Shown here: one piece after another, positions 7,990 through 16,547 of the stretch | How positions within the stretch are numbered: position 1 is the first letter of the stretch | Layout: each line of letters opens with the position of its first letter | Assembly: GCA_035316325.1 (NCBI GenBank) | Contig: DATHJB010000075.1 | Span: forward strand, 1-64,000 | DNA: 64,000 bases | Direction: 5' to 3' | Source of the DNA: Acidimicrobiales bacterium | Lineage (GTDB): Bacteria > Actinomycetota > Acidimicrobiia > Acidimicrobiales > VFJN01 | Made by a program: the position numbers and the translations under genes | Notes under the pieces: model-generated | Databases searched by the model: none | Told to the model about the DNA's origin: nothing | Seen by the model: only the letters and a program-made list of their open reading frames with translations

Positions 7990-8700
7990 GTGGACGACGA
8001 GCAAGGGCCCGATCCCGGCAACGCCCAGTGGACCAGCATGCTGAACGCCTACGCCACCACGGCGCCGTCGGAGCGACGGGCGGAGCTGCACCGCACGGGT
8101 GACGCGCTGCGGCGGATCGTCCACCGGCTCCACGGCAGCCGGGCCGGGGCGGAGGAGCTCGCCGCAGTCGCCGACCAGCTGGAAGCCCTGGCCGACCAGG
8201 TCGACAACCTGACCGCCGGCACGATGTACGAGGGCTTCGGCGAGTCGCCGCTGGGTGGCGGCGATCCGCACGCCTTCTTCGACCACAGCCCGATGCTGGG
8301 CCGCGCCAACCCCATGGCGCCGCCGATCGAGCTGTGGGCGGAGGACACGGTGATGCACGGCCGGGCCACGTTCGGGGACGCCTACGAGGGCCCGCCGGGC
8401 TGCGTCCACGGCGGGTTCGTCGCCGCGGCGTTCGACGAGGTGCTGGGCTCCGCCCAGTCGCTCGGCGGCCGACCCGGGATGACCGGCCGCCTCACGGTCA
8501 GCTACCGCAGCCCCACGCCGTTGCGCCAGGAGCTGCGGTTCGCCGGCCGGGTCGTCGAGGTGTCGGGCCGCAAGACCTTCACCCACGGAACCGTCCACGC
8601 CGACGACCGCCTCTGCGCCGAGGCCGAGGGCCTCTTCATCGCCATCGACTTCGAGAAGATGATGGAGCTCCGCAAGGAGCGCGAGCGCCGCTTCGAGTGA
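7990..8700 (+). CDS. PaaI/THEM4-type hotdog thioesterase
   Basis: The 236-residue protein has a helical N-terminal region (1-80) followed by a hotdog domain. The block GPPGCVHGGFVAAAFDEVLG (about 133-152) is the catalytic helix of PaaI/THEM4-type thioesterases, with the HGG and the Asp/Glu at the usual places. VSYRSPTPL and the ETFTHG-like RKTFTHG strands complete the fold. These enzymes hydrolyse acyl-CoA. The start chosen is GTG 7990, eleven bases after xth, with TAGGAA upstream; an internal ATG at 8038 is possible. The N-terminal extension is longer than in minimal PaaI proteins. Confidence 0.82.
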   Translation: MDDEQGPDPGNAQWTSMLNAYATTAPSERRAELHRTGDALRRIVHRLHGSRAGAEELAAVADQLEALADQVDNLTAGTMYEGFGESPLGGGDPHAFFDHSPMLGRANPMAPPIELWAEDTVMHGRATFGDAYEGPPGCVHGGFVAAAFDEVLGSAQSLGGRPGMTGRLTVSYRSPTPLRQELRFAGRVVEVSGRKTFTHGTVHADDRLCAEAEGLFIAIDFEKMMELRKERERRFE

Positions 8701-8756
8701 TCCCGTCCGTGCTGCAGGTCCCCGAGGGCGGCGGTCGTGAACGGGTGGGAGAGGGT

Positions 8757-11700
8757 ATGCCTATGCTCGGTCCGGTGTGGTCTGACCGTCGGTTGGCACC
8801 ACCCGTGGCGGACCGTGCGACGTTCGTGCGGGGAAGGCTCCTCCACCAGCTGCGACAGCGCTGGTTCGTCCCCGTGACCGTCGTGACGGCCCCGGCGGGC
8901 TACGGGAAGACCACCCTGCTGGCGCAGGCGGTGGCGGAGAACGCCGAGGCGCCGATGGGGATCGACTGCTGGCTGACGTGCGAGCCGGGCCTCGCCACCG
9001 TGTCGGCGCTGGGTGAGGCCCTCTGCCGGTCGGTGGACGCCACCACGCACACCACCGACGTGGCCACCGCGGTCGTCGAGGCCCTGTGGCGCCGGTCGCC
9101 CCAACAGGTCGCCCTGGTGCTCGACGACGTGCACGAGCTGCTCCCCGGCTCGGACGCGGCCTCGCTGCTGGCCAGCGTCGTGAGCCTCCTGCCCGAGAAC
9201 GCCCACGTGGTGCTGGCGGGCCGCACGCCGCCGCCGCTGCCGCTCGCGCGCATGGAGGTCGAGGGCCGCGTGACCCGCGTCGGCGAGGACGAGCTGACGT
9301 TCACCGAGGCCGAGCTGACCGAGTTCGCCACCCTGCGCCACGTCAGCCCCGCGAAGGTGGCCGGCAGCGGAGGCTGGCCGGCGCTCGCCGAGCTGTCGGT
9401 CGACGCCCGCTCGAACACCGCCGGCGACTACATCGGCCAGGAGGTGCTGGCCGAGCTGTCGCCCCAGCGCCGCCACGACCTGGCCCTGCTCTCGCACCTC
9501 GGGCCGTTCGACGACGAGCTGGCCCGGGCCGTCCTCGGCCCCGACGCCGACGCCGCGGCGCTCGTGGAGGGTCTGCCGCTGGTCAGCCGCCTGGCCGACG
9601 GCGAGCACTCACTCCACGGCCTCCTGCGGTCGCTGCTGGCCAACGAGGCGACGCCCGGCGAGGTCGCCGACGCCCGGCGTCGGGCGGGCCTCGGCTTCCT
9701 GGAGAGCGGGCGGATCGACGGCGCCGTCCGGCTCCTGGTCGACGCCGAGGCGTGGGACGACGTCGGTCACGCCATCGTCGAGGCGCTCGGGGCGGCGCAC
9801 CCGCCGGTGGCCCGTGACGTTCTGGAGGAGTGGTTCAAGCTGCTGCCGCCCGACGTCCGGGCGCGGCCCAGCGGGCGCCTGCTGGCCGCGGTCGCCGCCG
9901 TCGAGGGCGACCTGGGCGGCGCCTGGGAGGACTTCGCCGACTGTGCCGCCGCCTTCCGCGAGCAGGGTGAGACCACCGGCGAGCTGGCCTGCCTCGTGCA
10001 GCTCGGCCAGGTGGCCTGGTGGTCGGACGACCCGGCGCGGCTCGCCACGGTGGCGTCGCGGGCCTTCGAGCTCGAGGCCGAGGGCGTCGACGCAGCCGTG
10101 CCGTTCGCGTCGCTCGGCCGGGCGCTCATCTACGACATCGCCGACGACAGCCGCAACACGCTCACCGAGCTCGACCGCATCCCCGCCGGGTCGCTGAACG
10201 AGCCCTGGCAGGGCCTGGTCAACTGGACCCGGGCCATCGCCCACCTGCAGCTCGGCCACGCCGCCGAGGCGGAGGCGGCGTCGGAGAAGGCGCTGACCTA
10301 CACCGGGTCGCTGCACGCGCCGCTCGCCGAGGGCACCCGCCTGCAGGCCCTCTGGTACCAGGGGCGCCTCGACGAGGTGGTCGAGGCCCTGCCCGGCCTG
10401 CTGGAGGTCGTGAGCGAGTCGGGCTACCGCAACAGCACGGCGCTCATCGGGGCGCAGTGCAGCATGGTCCACGCCCTCAACGGCGACGTCGACCGGGCGG
10501 AGCGCTTCCTCGACCAGGTCCGGACGACGGCCACCCTGCTGCGCGGTGCCCCGCTGGTCGACACCAACCTGTCGGTCGCCGAGGCCACCGTCGCCGTGGC
10601 CCGCGACGACGAGGCGGCGGCGTCGGCCACCCTCACCGAGCTCGTCGACCGGTACCCGATCGGCGTGGGCCTCCCGGTCGCGGCGCAGCGGCGCCACGTC
10701 GCCCTGCTCTACGTGCTGGTGCCCGCCACCCGGCCGACGTGGGACGACGCCGAGCTCGGGCCGGCCTGGCAGCTCGGCCGCAGCCTGGCGCAGGCGGTGG
10801 TCGCGGTGCGCGAGGGTCGTCGCCTCCCGCCCGGCACGCCGTCGCTGGAGGACGCAGCGGTCGTCCGGGCCCACCTGCCGCCGGCGTGGGCTGCCGAGCT
10901 GGGTGTCGCCGCCCTCGCGGAGGGCCGCGCCGACGGCTGGGGGCTGCTCGACGCCACCTGGCCCGACGCTCGTGGCACCGTCGCCGCGCTGGCGCAGCGT
11001 CGGGGCAAGGGGCAGCTGCGCAAGACCGCCCGGGAGGTGCTCGGCCACCTCCCCCTGCCGCCGACCGTCGTGCGCCGGCTGCGCCTGCTCGGCGCCGTCG
11101 AGCTCCACGAGGACGACGCCCCGGTCCGCTCCCCGGCGTGGCGGCGTGAGCGGGTGCGCTCGCTGCTGGCCTACCTCGCCGTGCAGGGGACGGTCAGCCG
11201 GGGCCAGCTCGCCGACGACCTGTGGCCCGCACTCGACCCCGATGCGCAGTCCCGCAACCTGCGGGTGACCCTCACGTACCTGTTGCGGGTGTTGGAGCCC
11301 GAGCGCGGGCCGCGCGACGCCTCGTTCTTCGTCCGCCAGCACGGTGGCAACGTCAGCCTCCACGCCGGCGACTGGCTGACCGTCGACCTGTGGGAGTTCG
11401 ACGACCTGTGCCGGGCGTCGGCCCAGGCCGACCAGCGGGGTTCGCCGGCGGTGGCCCTCGACCGCGCCCTGCACGCGGTCGAGCTGTGGCGGGGCGAGCC
11501 CACGGAGCTGCTCTCCGACCAGTGGGCCGTCGCCGCCTTCGAGCAGCGACGGCGGCGCTTCACCACCGTGGCGACGCGGGCGGGCGAGCTGCTGATGGCC
11601 CGGGGCCGCTTCGACGAGGCGCAGGTGCTGGCCGAGCAGGCGCTGGCCATCGACCCGTGGCTGGAGGCCGCGCACCGCCTGGTCGTCGCCGCCCACCGGG

Positions 11701-11840
11701 CCGCGGGCTTCGGTCTGTCCGCCCAGCGGGCGCTGCGCCGCTACCGGGAGGCGATCGGCGAGCTGGGCCTGACCCCCGACCAGGCCACCCTCATGGTCGA
11801 GCGCCTCCTCGAGTCCCTCCCCGCCAGCGACACCGCCTGA
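8757..11840 (+). CDS. MalT-like NTPase regulator with C-terminal SARP/BTAD module
   Basis: This 1027-residue regulator begins with a STAND-type ATPase whose P-loop is APAGYGKTT (45-53), followed by a Walker B block LVLDDVHEL (about 120-128) and a winged-helix/TPR-like region to about residue 770. From about 774 to the end it carries a winged-helix DNA-binding domain (RLRLLGAVEL, LLAYLAVQG, LADDLWP) and a bacterial transcriptional activation domain with TPR-like helices, as in SARP regulators. In AfsR-type proteins this module is N-terminal; here it is C-terminal, and the LuxR helix-turn-helix of MalT is absent. The start is ATG 8757 (a second ATG is at 8763); the frame extending to 8334 overlaps the thioesterase. 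The effector and target genes are unknown. Confidence 0.82.
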   Translation: MPMLGPVWSDRRLAPPVADRATFVRGRLLHQLRQRWFVPVTVVTAPAGYGKTTLLAQAVAENAEAPMGIDCWLTCEPGLATVSALGEALCRSVDATTHTTDVATAVVEALWRRSPQQVALVLDDVHELLPGSDAASLLASVVSLLPENAHVVLAGRTPPPLPLARMEVEGRVTRVGEDELTFTEAELTEFATLRHVSPAKVAGSGGWPALAELSVDARSNTAGDYIGQEVLAELSPQRRHDLALLSHLGPFDDELARAVLGPDADAAALVEGLPLVSRLADGEHSLHGLLRSLLANEATPGEVADARRRAGLGFLESGRIDGAVRLLVDAEAWDDVGHAIVEALGAAHPPVARDVLEEWFKLLPPDVRARPSGRLLAAVAAVEGDLGGAWEDFADCAAAFREQGETTGELACLVQLGQVAWWSDDPARLATVASRAFELEAEGVDAAVPFASLGRALIYDIADDSRNTLTELDRIPAGSLNEPWQGLVNWTRAIAHLQLGHAAEAEAASEKALTYTGSLHAPLAEGTRLQALWYQGRLDEVVEALPGLLEVVSESGYRNSTALIGAQCSMVHALNGDVDRAERFLDQVRTTATLLRGAPLVDTNLSVAEATVAVARDDEAAASATLTELVDRYPIGVGLPVAAQRRHVALLYVLVPATRPTWDDAELGPAWQLGRSLAQAVVAVREGRRLPPGTPSLEDAAVVRAHLPPAWAAELGVAALAEGRADGWGLLDATWPDARGTVAALAQRRGKGQLRKTAREVLGHLPLPPTVVRRLRLLGAVELHEDDAPVRSPAWRRERVRSLLAYLAVQGTVSRGQLADDLWPALDPDAQSRNLRVTLTYLLRVLEPERGPRDASFFVRQHGGNVSLHAGDWLTVDLWEFDDLCRASAQADQRGSPAVALDRALHAVELWRGEPTELLSDQWAVAAFEQRRRRFTTVATRAGELLMARGRFDEAQVLAEQALAIDPWLEAAHRLVVAAHRAAGFGLSAQRALRRYREAIGELGLTPDQATLMVERLLESLPASDTA

Positions 11841-11865
11841 GCCGGCCGGCGTCCGTCTCCAGGTC

Positions 11866-12960
11866 CTAGTCCGACAGCACCACGACGCTGCGGAGGACCT
11901 CGCCGCGCTCCATCTTGGCGAACGCCGCCTCGACGTCGCCGAGCCCGAGCGTCTCGCTCACGAAGGCGTCGAGCGGCAGGCGGCCCTGCAGGTGCAGGTC
12001 GACGAGGAGCGGGAAGTCGCGGCTGGGCAGGCAGTCGCCGTACCAGCTCGGCTTCAGGGCGCCGCCCCGGCCGAAGAAGTCGATCATCGGGATGTCGGGG
12101 AAGCGCATGTCGGGCGTGGGGACGCCCACCTGGACGACGGTGCCGGCCAGGTCGCGGGCGTAGAAGGCCTGCTCCAGCACCGACGGGTGGCCCACGGCCT
12201 CGATGCACACGTCGGCGCCGAAGCCGCCGGTCGCCTCCTGCACGGCGGCGACCGCGTCCTCGCTGGAGGCGTCGACCAGGTGGGTGGCGCCGAAGGCCTT
12301 CGCCCACTCGAGCTTCCGGGGGTCGCGGTCGACGGCGACGATCGTGGTGGCGCCGGCCAGCTTGGCCCCGGCGATGGCGGCATCGCCCACCCCGCCGCAG
12401 CCGAACACGGCCACCGAGTCGCCCCGCTGCACGTTGCCCGTGTGCAGGGCGGCGCCGAGGCCGGCCATCACGCCGCAGCCCAGCAGGCCCGCCACACTCG
12501 GGGACACCGTCGGGTCGACCTTCGTGCACTGGCCGGCGGCGACCAGCGTCTTGTCGGCGAACGCCCCGATGCCCAGCGCCGGCGACAGCGGCGTGCCGTC
12601 GGCCAGCGTCATCTTCTGCGTGGCGTTGTGGGTGGCGAAGCACAGGTGCGGCCTGCTCCTCAGGCAGGCCCGGCACTGGCCGCAGACGGCCCGCCAGTTG
12701 AGGACGACGAAGTCGCCGGGTGCCACGTCGGTCACGCCGTCGCCCACCGCGGCCACCACGCCGGACGCCTCGTGGCCCAGCAGGAAGGGGAAGTCGTCGT
12801 TGATGCCGCCCTCGCGGTAGTGCAGGTCGGTGTGGCACACGCCGCAGGCGGCGACGTCGACGAGGGCCTCGCCCGGCCCGGGGTCCGGCACCAGGATCAT
12901 CTCGACCGCCACCGGCTCACCCTTGGCCCGGGCGACCACTCCACGCACCTCGTACGGCAT
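11866..12960 (-). CDS. mscR: S-(hydroxymethyl)mycothiol dehydrogenase (mycothiol-dependent formaldehyde dehydrogenase)
   Basis: This 364-residue zinc-dependent medium-chain dehydrogenase closely follows the mycobacterial MscR pattern: [16 protein letters not shown], the structural zinc cysteines [25 protein letters not shown], and [10 protein letters not shown]. The Rossmann glycines [10 protein letters not shown] are followed by AVDRD, which favours NAD. It oxidises the formaldehyde-mycothiol adduct and may also reduce S-nitrosomycothiol. Mycothiol use supports an actinobacterial host. The start is ATG 12960 with GAGAGGGG upstream; the frame extends nine codons further but without a ribosome site. 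It is a single gene, convergent with the large regulator. Confidence 0.92.
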   Translation of the reverse strand: MPYEVRGVVARAKGEPVAVEMILVPDPGPGEALVDVAACGVCHTDLHYREGGINDDFPFLLGHEASGVVAAVGDGVTDVAPGDFVVLNWRAVCGQCRACLRSRPHLCFATHNATQKMTLADGTPLSPALGIGAFADKTLVAAGQCTKVDPTVSPSVAGLLGCGVMAGLGAALHTGNVQRGDSVAVFGCGGVGDAAIAGAKLAGATTIVAVDRDPRKLEWAKAFGATHLVDASSEDAVAAVQEATGGFGADVCIEAVGHPSVLEQAFYARDLAGTVVQVGVPTPDMRFPDIPMIDFFGRGGALKPSWYGDCLPSRDFPLLVDLHLQGRLPLDAFVSETLGLGDVEAAFAKMERGEVLRSVVVLSD

Positions 12961-13023
12961 CGCACGCCCCCTCTCGCTCGCGTTCACCCGCCTGGCGGGA
13001 AGGTTACGTGGTCGCCCCGAAGG

Positions 13024-13338
13024 TCAGCCGAGCTCGGTGCGGAGCTTGGTGATGCCGCCGAGGAGGATCTCGCGGATCTCGCGGCGCGGCCTGCCGAGCT
13101 GGTCGTGGATCTCGGTGAGCGAGCACGGCGGTTGGCCGTCGAACCCGAACCGGCGGACGATCACGGCCCGCTCGTCGTCGGTGAGGTCGAGGACGACGTG
13201 GCGGGGGAGCGCGTGCAGCGCCACCAGGTCGTCGTCGGCTTCGTAACGCAGATCGACGGGTTCGACCTGCTCGGCGACATCGTCGTCGTCCGGGTAAGGC
13301 CAGCCGTCTTCGCTCATGAAGGACAGTGGGTCACCCAT
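13024..13338 (-). CDS. Small sigma-70 region 4-like protein
   Basis: The 104-residue protein has an acidic N-terminal half (DGWPYPDDDD) and a C-terminal half (about 50-104) that mirrors sigma region 4: LTDDERAVIVRRFGFDG, then LTEIHDQLGRPRREIREI and the final KLRTELG. There are no regions 2 or 3, so it is not a complete sigma factor. It lies 31 bp downstream of uvrD2 on the same strand and is probably cotranscribed. It could bind the RNA polymerase flap or -35 DNA as an accessory regulator; this is inference. The start is uncertain: ATG 13338 (used) or ATG 13317; the frame to 13392 would overlap the helicase. Confidence 0.65.
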   Translation of the reverse strand: MGDPLSFMSEDGWPYPDDDDVAEQVEPVDLRYEADDDLVALHALPRHVVLDLTDDERAVIVRRFGFDGQPPCSLTEIHDQLGRPRREIREILLGGITKLRTELG

Positions 13339-13369
13339 GGACCATGTGTCGCGCTTCACACCGCCAGGG

Positions 13370-15403
13370 TCAAGCGGAACGAGAGTTCGCATGGTGCAGG
13401 GCGGCGAGCGCGGTCAGCAGGCCCTCGCCCACCCGGCTGGTGGCGAACATCCCGCCGACGCCCAGGACGGCCGCCAGCTCCTCCTGGTCGCCGGGCCGGG
13501 CGGCGGCGACGGCGGCGAGCACGTGGTCGTCCAGCACGGCGGTGGGGCTCACCCGGGCGGCACGGGCCGCCTCCTCGCGCCAGTCCTGGAGCGCGGTCAA
13601 CACCGGGTCGGCCACGCGGCGGCGGTCCTGCAGCAGCGCCTTCTGCTCCGCCAGGTGCGTCCGCCAGTCGGGCTTCTGCGCCGTCTCGGGAGCCGCCGCA
13701 CCGCTCGCCAGGTCGCCCACCCACGGGGACACCCGGCGATCGAGCACCTTGGCGTTGAACGTCCGCTGGCCCGCCCAGCTGCAGTGCAGCACGTCGACGG
13801 CCCGGGTCATGGCGACGTACAGCAGCCGTGCCTCCTCGGCCCGCTGAGCGGTGGTGCGGGCGTGGGTGATGGGCACGAACCCGTCCTCCAGACCGGCCAG
13901 GTGCACCACCGGCCACTCCAGGCCCTTGGCGGCGTGGAAGGTGGCGACGGTGACGGCGTCGCGGCGGGACTCACCCCCCTCGGACTGCAGGGTGGCGATC
14001 AGCCAGGTGAAGAACCCCGAGGCCGAGGCCATGGGGTCGAGGCGGAGGTGGTCTCGGGCGAGCTGGACGATGTCCACCTGCGTCGGGTCGACGTCGCCGC
14101 CGTCGTTGCCCGAGCCGGAGCCGGAGTCGGGGCCGACGCGGTGGTCGTCCACCATCGCCTCCAGGTCCGGCAGGCAGGCCACCAGGGGTCGAGCGTTCAC
14201 CCGGAGGAAGTCGAGCGCGGTCTGCGTGGCGGGCTTCTTCAGGAGCGCGTCGCCGCCCCTCACCTGGTAGGGGATGCCGACGGCCCGGAGCCCCTCGGTG
14301 ATCAGCGCGACCTGGGCGTGGGTGCGGACCAGCACCGCCTGGTCGGACCAGGCCGTGTGCGGCGCCCGGCTGTCGCGCAGCGCCCGGGCGACCCCCTTGG
14401 CCTCGTCGACGTCGTTGGGGTAGCGGACCAGCCGGGGCGCCGCTCCCTCGCCCTGGGTGGCGTGCACCGGGCGGCCGTCGAGCTTGGCCGCCCGCAGCAC
14501 CGACGCCGCCGCGGCCAGGATCTGCGGCGTCGACCGGTAGTTGTGGCCCAGGGCGATCACCTCGGCCGACGCGTAGCGGCCCTGGAAGTCCTCCAGGAAG
14601 CCGGCGTCGGCGCCGTTCCAGCCGTAGATCGCCTGCTGCGGGTCGCCGACGACGGTGAGGTCGAGGTGGCTGCCCCTCCAGGCGTCGAGCAGCCGCAGCT
14701 GCAGCGGGTTGACGTCCTGGAACTCGTCGACGAACAGGTGCCGGAACCGCCAGCGCTGCGCCGCCGCGAACGTGGCGTCGCCGAGGAGGGCGTCGCCGCA
14801 CAGCTTCAGCAGGTCGTCGAAGTCGACCAGGTTCTGCTCGTGCTTCAGCTCCTCGTAGCGGGCGTAGTGGCCCGCCACCTTCTCGGGCGTGGCGGGCGTG
14901 CGACGGCGGGCGGCCACGACGCCCTCGGCGTACTCTCCAGGGCCCAGCAGCCGGGCCTTGGCCCACTCGATCTCGCCCGCCAGCGCCACGGGGCTCAGCT
15001 CGCCGGTGCGACCCCGCAGCACCGGGCCCAGGAGCCGGGCCTTGCGGGTGAGCAGGTCGGGGGCGCGGCGGTTGTGGTCGCTCCAGTGGGAGCGCAGCTG
15101 GGCGTAGGCGATGGCGTGGAAGGTGCCGGCCGCCACGCCGTCGCGAAGGCCGAGCCGCCGCAGCCGGTCGCGCAGCTCGCCGGCCGCCTTGCGGGTGAAG
15201 GTGAGGGCGAGGACATGGCTGGCCTCGGCGTCCTCGGTGGCGATGCGCCAGGCGATCCGCCGGGTGAGCACCCGGGTCTTGCCCGACCCCGCCGGCGCCA
15301 GGATCGCCAGCGGGCGCGCCGGCGACACGACGGCCCGGCGCTGCGAGGCGTCGAGGTCGTACAGGAGGTCGTCGCCTGTGCCGCTCTCCACCATCTGCTC
15401 CAT
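13370..15403 (-). CDS. uvrD2: UvrD/Rep-type SF1A DNA helicase, UvrD2-like
   Basis: The 677-residue helicase has the superfamily 1 motifs in order: Q-motif LDASQRRAV, motif I APAGSGKTR (about 36-44), motif Ia LTFTRKAA, motif II VDEFQD (about 218-223), motif III GDPQQAIYGWNG, motif IV HNYRST, and motifs V/VI FHAAKGLEW and LLYVAMTRA. The last 90 residues (RRVADPVLTALQDWRE to GGMFATSRVG) look like an HRDC domain, the hallmark of mycobacterial UvrD2 rather than UvrD1/PcrA. It unwinds DNA 3'-5' in repair. The start is ATG 15403, divergent by 30 bp from a small metallopeptidase gene. Confidence 0.9.
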   Translation of the reverse strand: MEQMVESGTGDDLLYDLDASQRRAVVSPARPLAILAPAGSGKTRVLTRRIAWRIATEDAEASHVLALTFTRKAAGELRDRLRRLGLRDGVAAGTFHAIAYAQLRSHWSDHNRRAPDLLTRKARLLGPVLRGRTGELSPVALAGEIEWAKARLLGPGEYAEGVVAARRRTPATPEKVAGHYARYEELKHEQNLVDFDDLLKLCGDALLGDATFAAAQRWRFRHLFVDEFQDVNPLQLRLLDAWRGSHLDLTVVGDPQQAIYGWNGADAGFLEDFQGRYASAEVIALGHNYRSTPQILAAAASVLRAAKLDGRPVHATQGEGAAPRLVRYPNDVDEAKGVARALRDSRAPHTAWSDQAVLVRTHAQVALITEGLRAVGIPYQVRGGDALLKKPATQTALDFLRVNARPLVACLPDLEAMVDDHRVGPDSGSGSGNDGGDVDPTQVDIVQLARDHLRLDPMASASGFFTWLIATLQSEGGESRRDAVTVATFHAAKGLEWPVVHLAGLEDGFVPITHARTTAQRAEEARLLYVAMTRAVDVLHCSWAGQRTFNAKVLDRRVSPWVGDLASGAAAPETAQKPDWRTHLAEQKALLQDRRRVADPVLTALQDWREEAARAARVSPTAVLDDHVLAAVAAARPGDQEELAAVLGVGGMFATSRVGEGLLTALAALHHANSRSA

Positions 15404-15419
15404 GACCCTACGTGGTCCC

Positions 15420-15425
15420 TAGAGT
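15420..15425 (+). promoter_or_regulatory. -10-like element before the small metallopeptidase gene
   Basis: TAGAGT precedes GTG 15434 by eight bases, and no Shine-Dalgarno is present. The spacing is one longer than the best leaderless examples here. Confidence 0.3.
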
Positions 15426-15433
15426 GCCGGGTC

Positions 15434-15787
15434 GTGATCGACGTGCCGGTGGACCGGTTCGAGGAGCTGGTGGCCGACGCCCTCGACGGCATCCCCGACG
15501 AGCTGGCCCGGCTCGTCGACAACGTGGTGGTCGTCGTGGAGGACGGGCCGGTCGACGGCACCCTGCTGGGCCGCTACGACGGCATCCCGCTGACCGATCG
15601 CGACGGCTGGTACGGCACCGGCGAGCTCGTGATGCCCGACCGGGTGACGATCTTCCGGCGGCCGATCTGCGCCATGGCCGACGACGAGGACGAGGTCGTC
15701 CGCCAGGTGGGCATCACGGTGGTGCACGAGCTGGCCCACCACTTCGGCATCGACGACGATCGCCTCGACGAGCTCGGCTGGGCCTGA
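15434..15787 (+). CDS. Minimal zincin metallopeptidase (DUF1025 type)
   Basis: This 117-residue protein belongs to a small actinobacterial zincin family. The motif VVHELAHHFGI near residues 98-108 contains HExxH plus a third His, the expected zinc-binding and catalytic set. The N-terminus (FEELVADALDGIPDELA) and the central GRYDGIPLTDRDGWYG are also typical. There is no signal peptide, so it is cytoplasmic. Known relatives are compact metallopeptidases of undefined substrate. The start is GTG 15434; an upstream GTG at 15424 is out of frame. Confidence 0.82.
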   Translation: MIDVPVDRFEELVADALDGIPDELARLVDNVVVVVEDGPVDGTLLGRYDGIPLTDRDGWYGTGELVMPDRVTIFRRPICAMADDEDEVVRQVGITVVHELAHHFGIDDDRLDELGWA

Positions 15788-15816
15788 GCGGGCCACACCA
15801 CCGCTCCCACCAGCGT

Positions 15817-15822
15817 TATCCT
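15817..15822 (+). promoter_or_regulatory. -10 element of the PH-domain protein gene, leaderless type
   Basis: TATCCT is followed by six bases and then GTG 15829, with no ribosome-binding site. Confidence 0.5.
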
Positions 15823-15828
15823 CCGGCC

Positions 15829-16482
15829 GTGCCTTTCCCTCGCAAGCTCCTCAACGAGGGCGAAGACGTCGTGCTGGACCTGCATCCGCACTGGTGGTTC
15901 TTCGCCAAGGAACTGGTCGGTCTGCTCGGCGGCGTGGTGGTGGGCGTGCTCGTCGCTGTCTGGAACCCCGACGGCACGCCCGGCCAGGCGGCCGGGATCG
16001 TCACCGCGCTGGTCATCCTCGCGTTCCTGATCCTGTTCGCCTCCCGCTACGCCCAGTGGGTCACCACCAACTTCGTGGTCACCACCGACCGCCTCATCTA
16101 CCGCCACGGGGTCCTCGCCAAGCACGGCATCGAGATCCCGCTGGAGCGGGTGAACACGGTGTTCTTCGGCCAGTCGATCTTCGAGCGCATCCTGCGCACC
16201 GGCGACCTCGTGATCGAGTCCGCCGGTGAGGGCGGGCGCCAGGCCTTCTCCAACGTGCGGCATCCGTCTGCGGTGCAGAACGAGATCTACAAGCAGATGG
16301 AGGAGAACGAGAACCGGAAGTTCGACCGCATCGGGCGTGAGGTCAAGGAGGGCGACGACACCGGTGGCGGCAGCGCGTCGATCCCCGAGCAGATCCGCCA
16401 GCTCGACGAGCTCCGCAAGCAGGGCGTGGTGTCGGAGGACGAGTTCAAGCAGAAGAAGCAACAGCTCCTCGACCGCATGTAG
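15829..16482 (+). CDS. Bacterial PH-domain membrane protein with SHOCT tail
   Basis: The 217-residue protein has two transmembrane helices (about 25-42 and 49-66), then a YdbS/bPH2-type domain (about 70-150; VTTDRLIYRHGVLAK, IPLERVNTVFF, GDLVIES), and a C-terminal SHOCT motif (about 186-217; IRQLDELRKQGVVSEDEF). bPH2 domains are found in membrane proteins linked to envelope processes, and SHOCT tails are thought to mediate oligomerisation. The start is GTG 15829. It is not obviously in an operon with its neighbours. Confidence 0.85.
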   Translation: MPFPRKLLNEGEDVVLDLHPHWWFFAKELVGLLGGVVVGVLVAVWNPDGTPGQAAGIVTALVILAFLILFASRYAQWVTTNFVVTTDRLIYRHGVLAKHGIEIPLERVNTVFFGQSIFERILRTGDLVIESAGEGGRQAFSNVRHPSAVQNEIYKQMEENENRKFDRIGREVKEGDDTGGGSASIPEQIRQLDELRKQGVVSEDEFKQKKQQLLDRM

Positions 16483-16547
16483 CCGCGGTTGCCGCCGTCG
16501 TACGAGCGGGCGCACCTGGTGTTCCGGGCGTGCCCGACGGGTGAACC

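Noticed and set aside
13316-15787. 823-codon plus-strand frame opposite uvrD2
   Set aside because: Only its last 117 codons encode a real protein (the zincin). The rest is the complement of the helicase gene.
16483-16547. Possible terminator hairpin after the PH-domain gene
   Set aside because: GGGCGCAC and GCGTGCCC look alike but are not complementary in order; no stable stem can be drawn.
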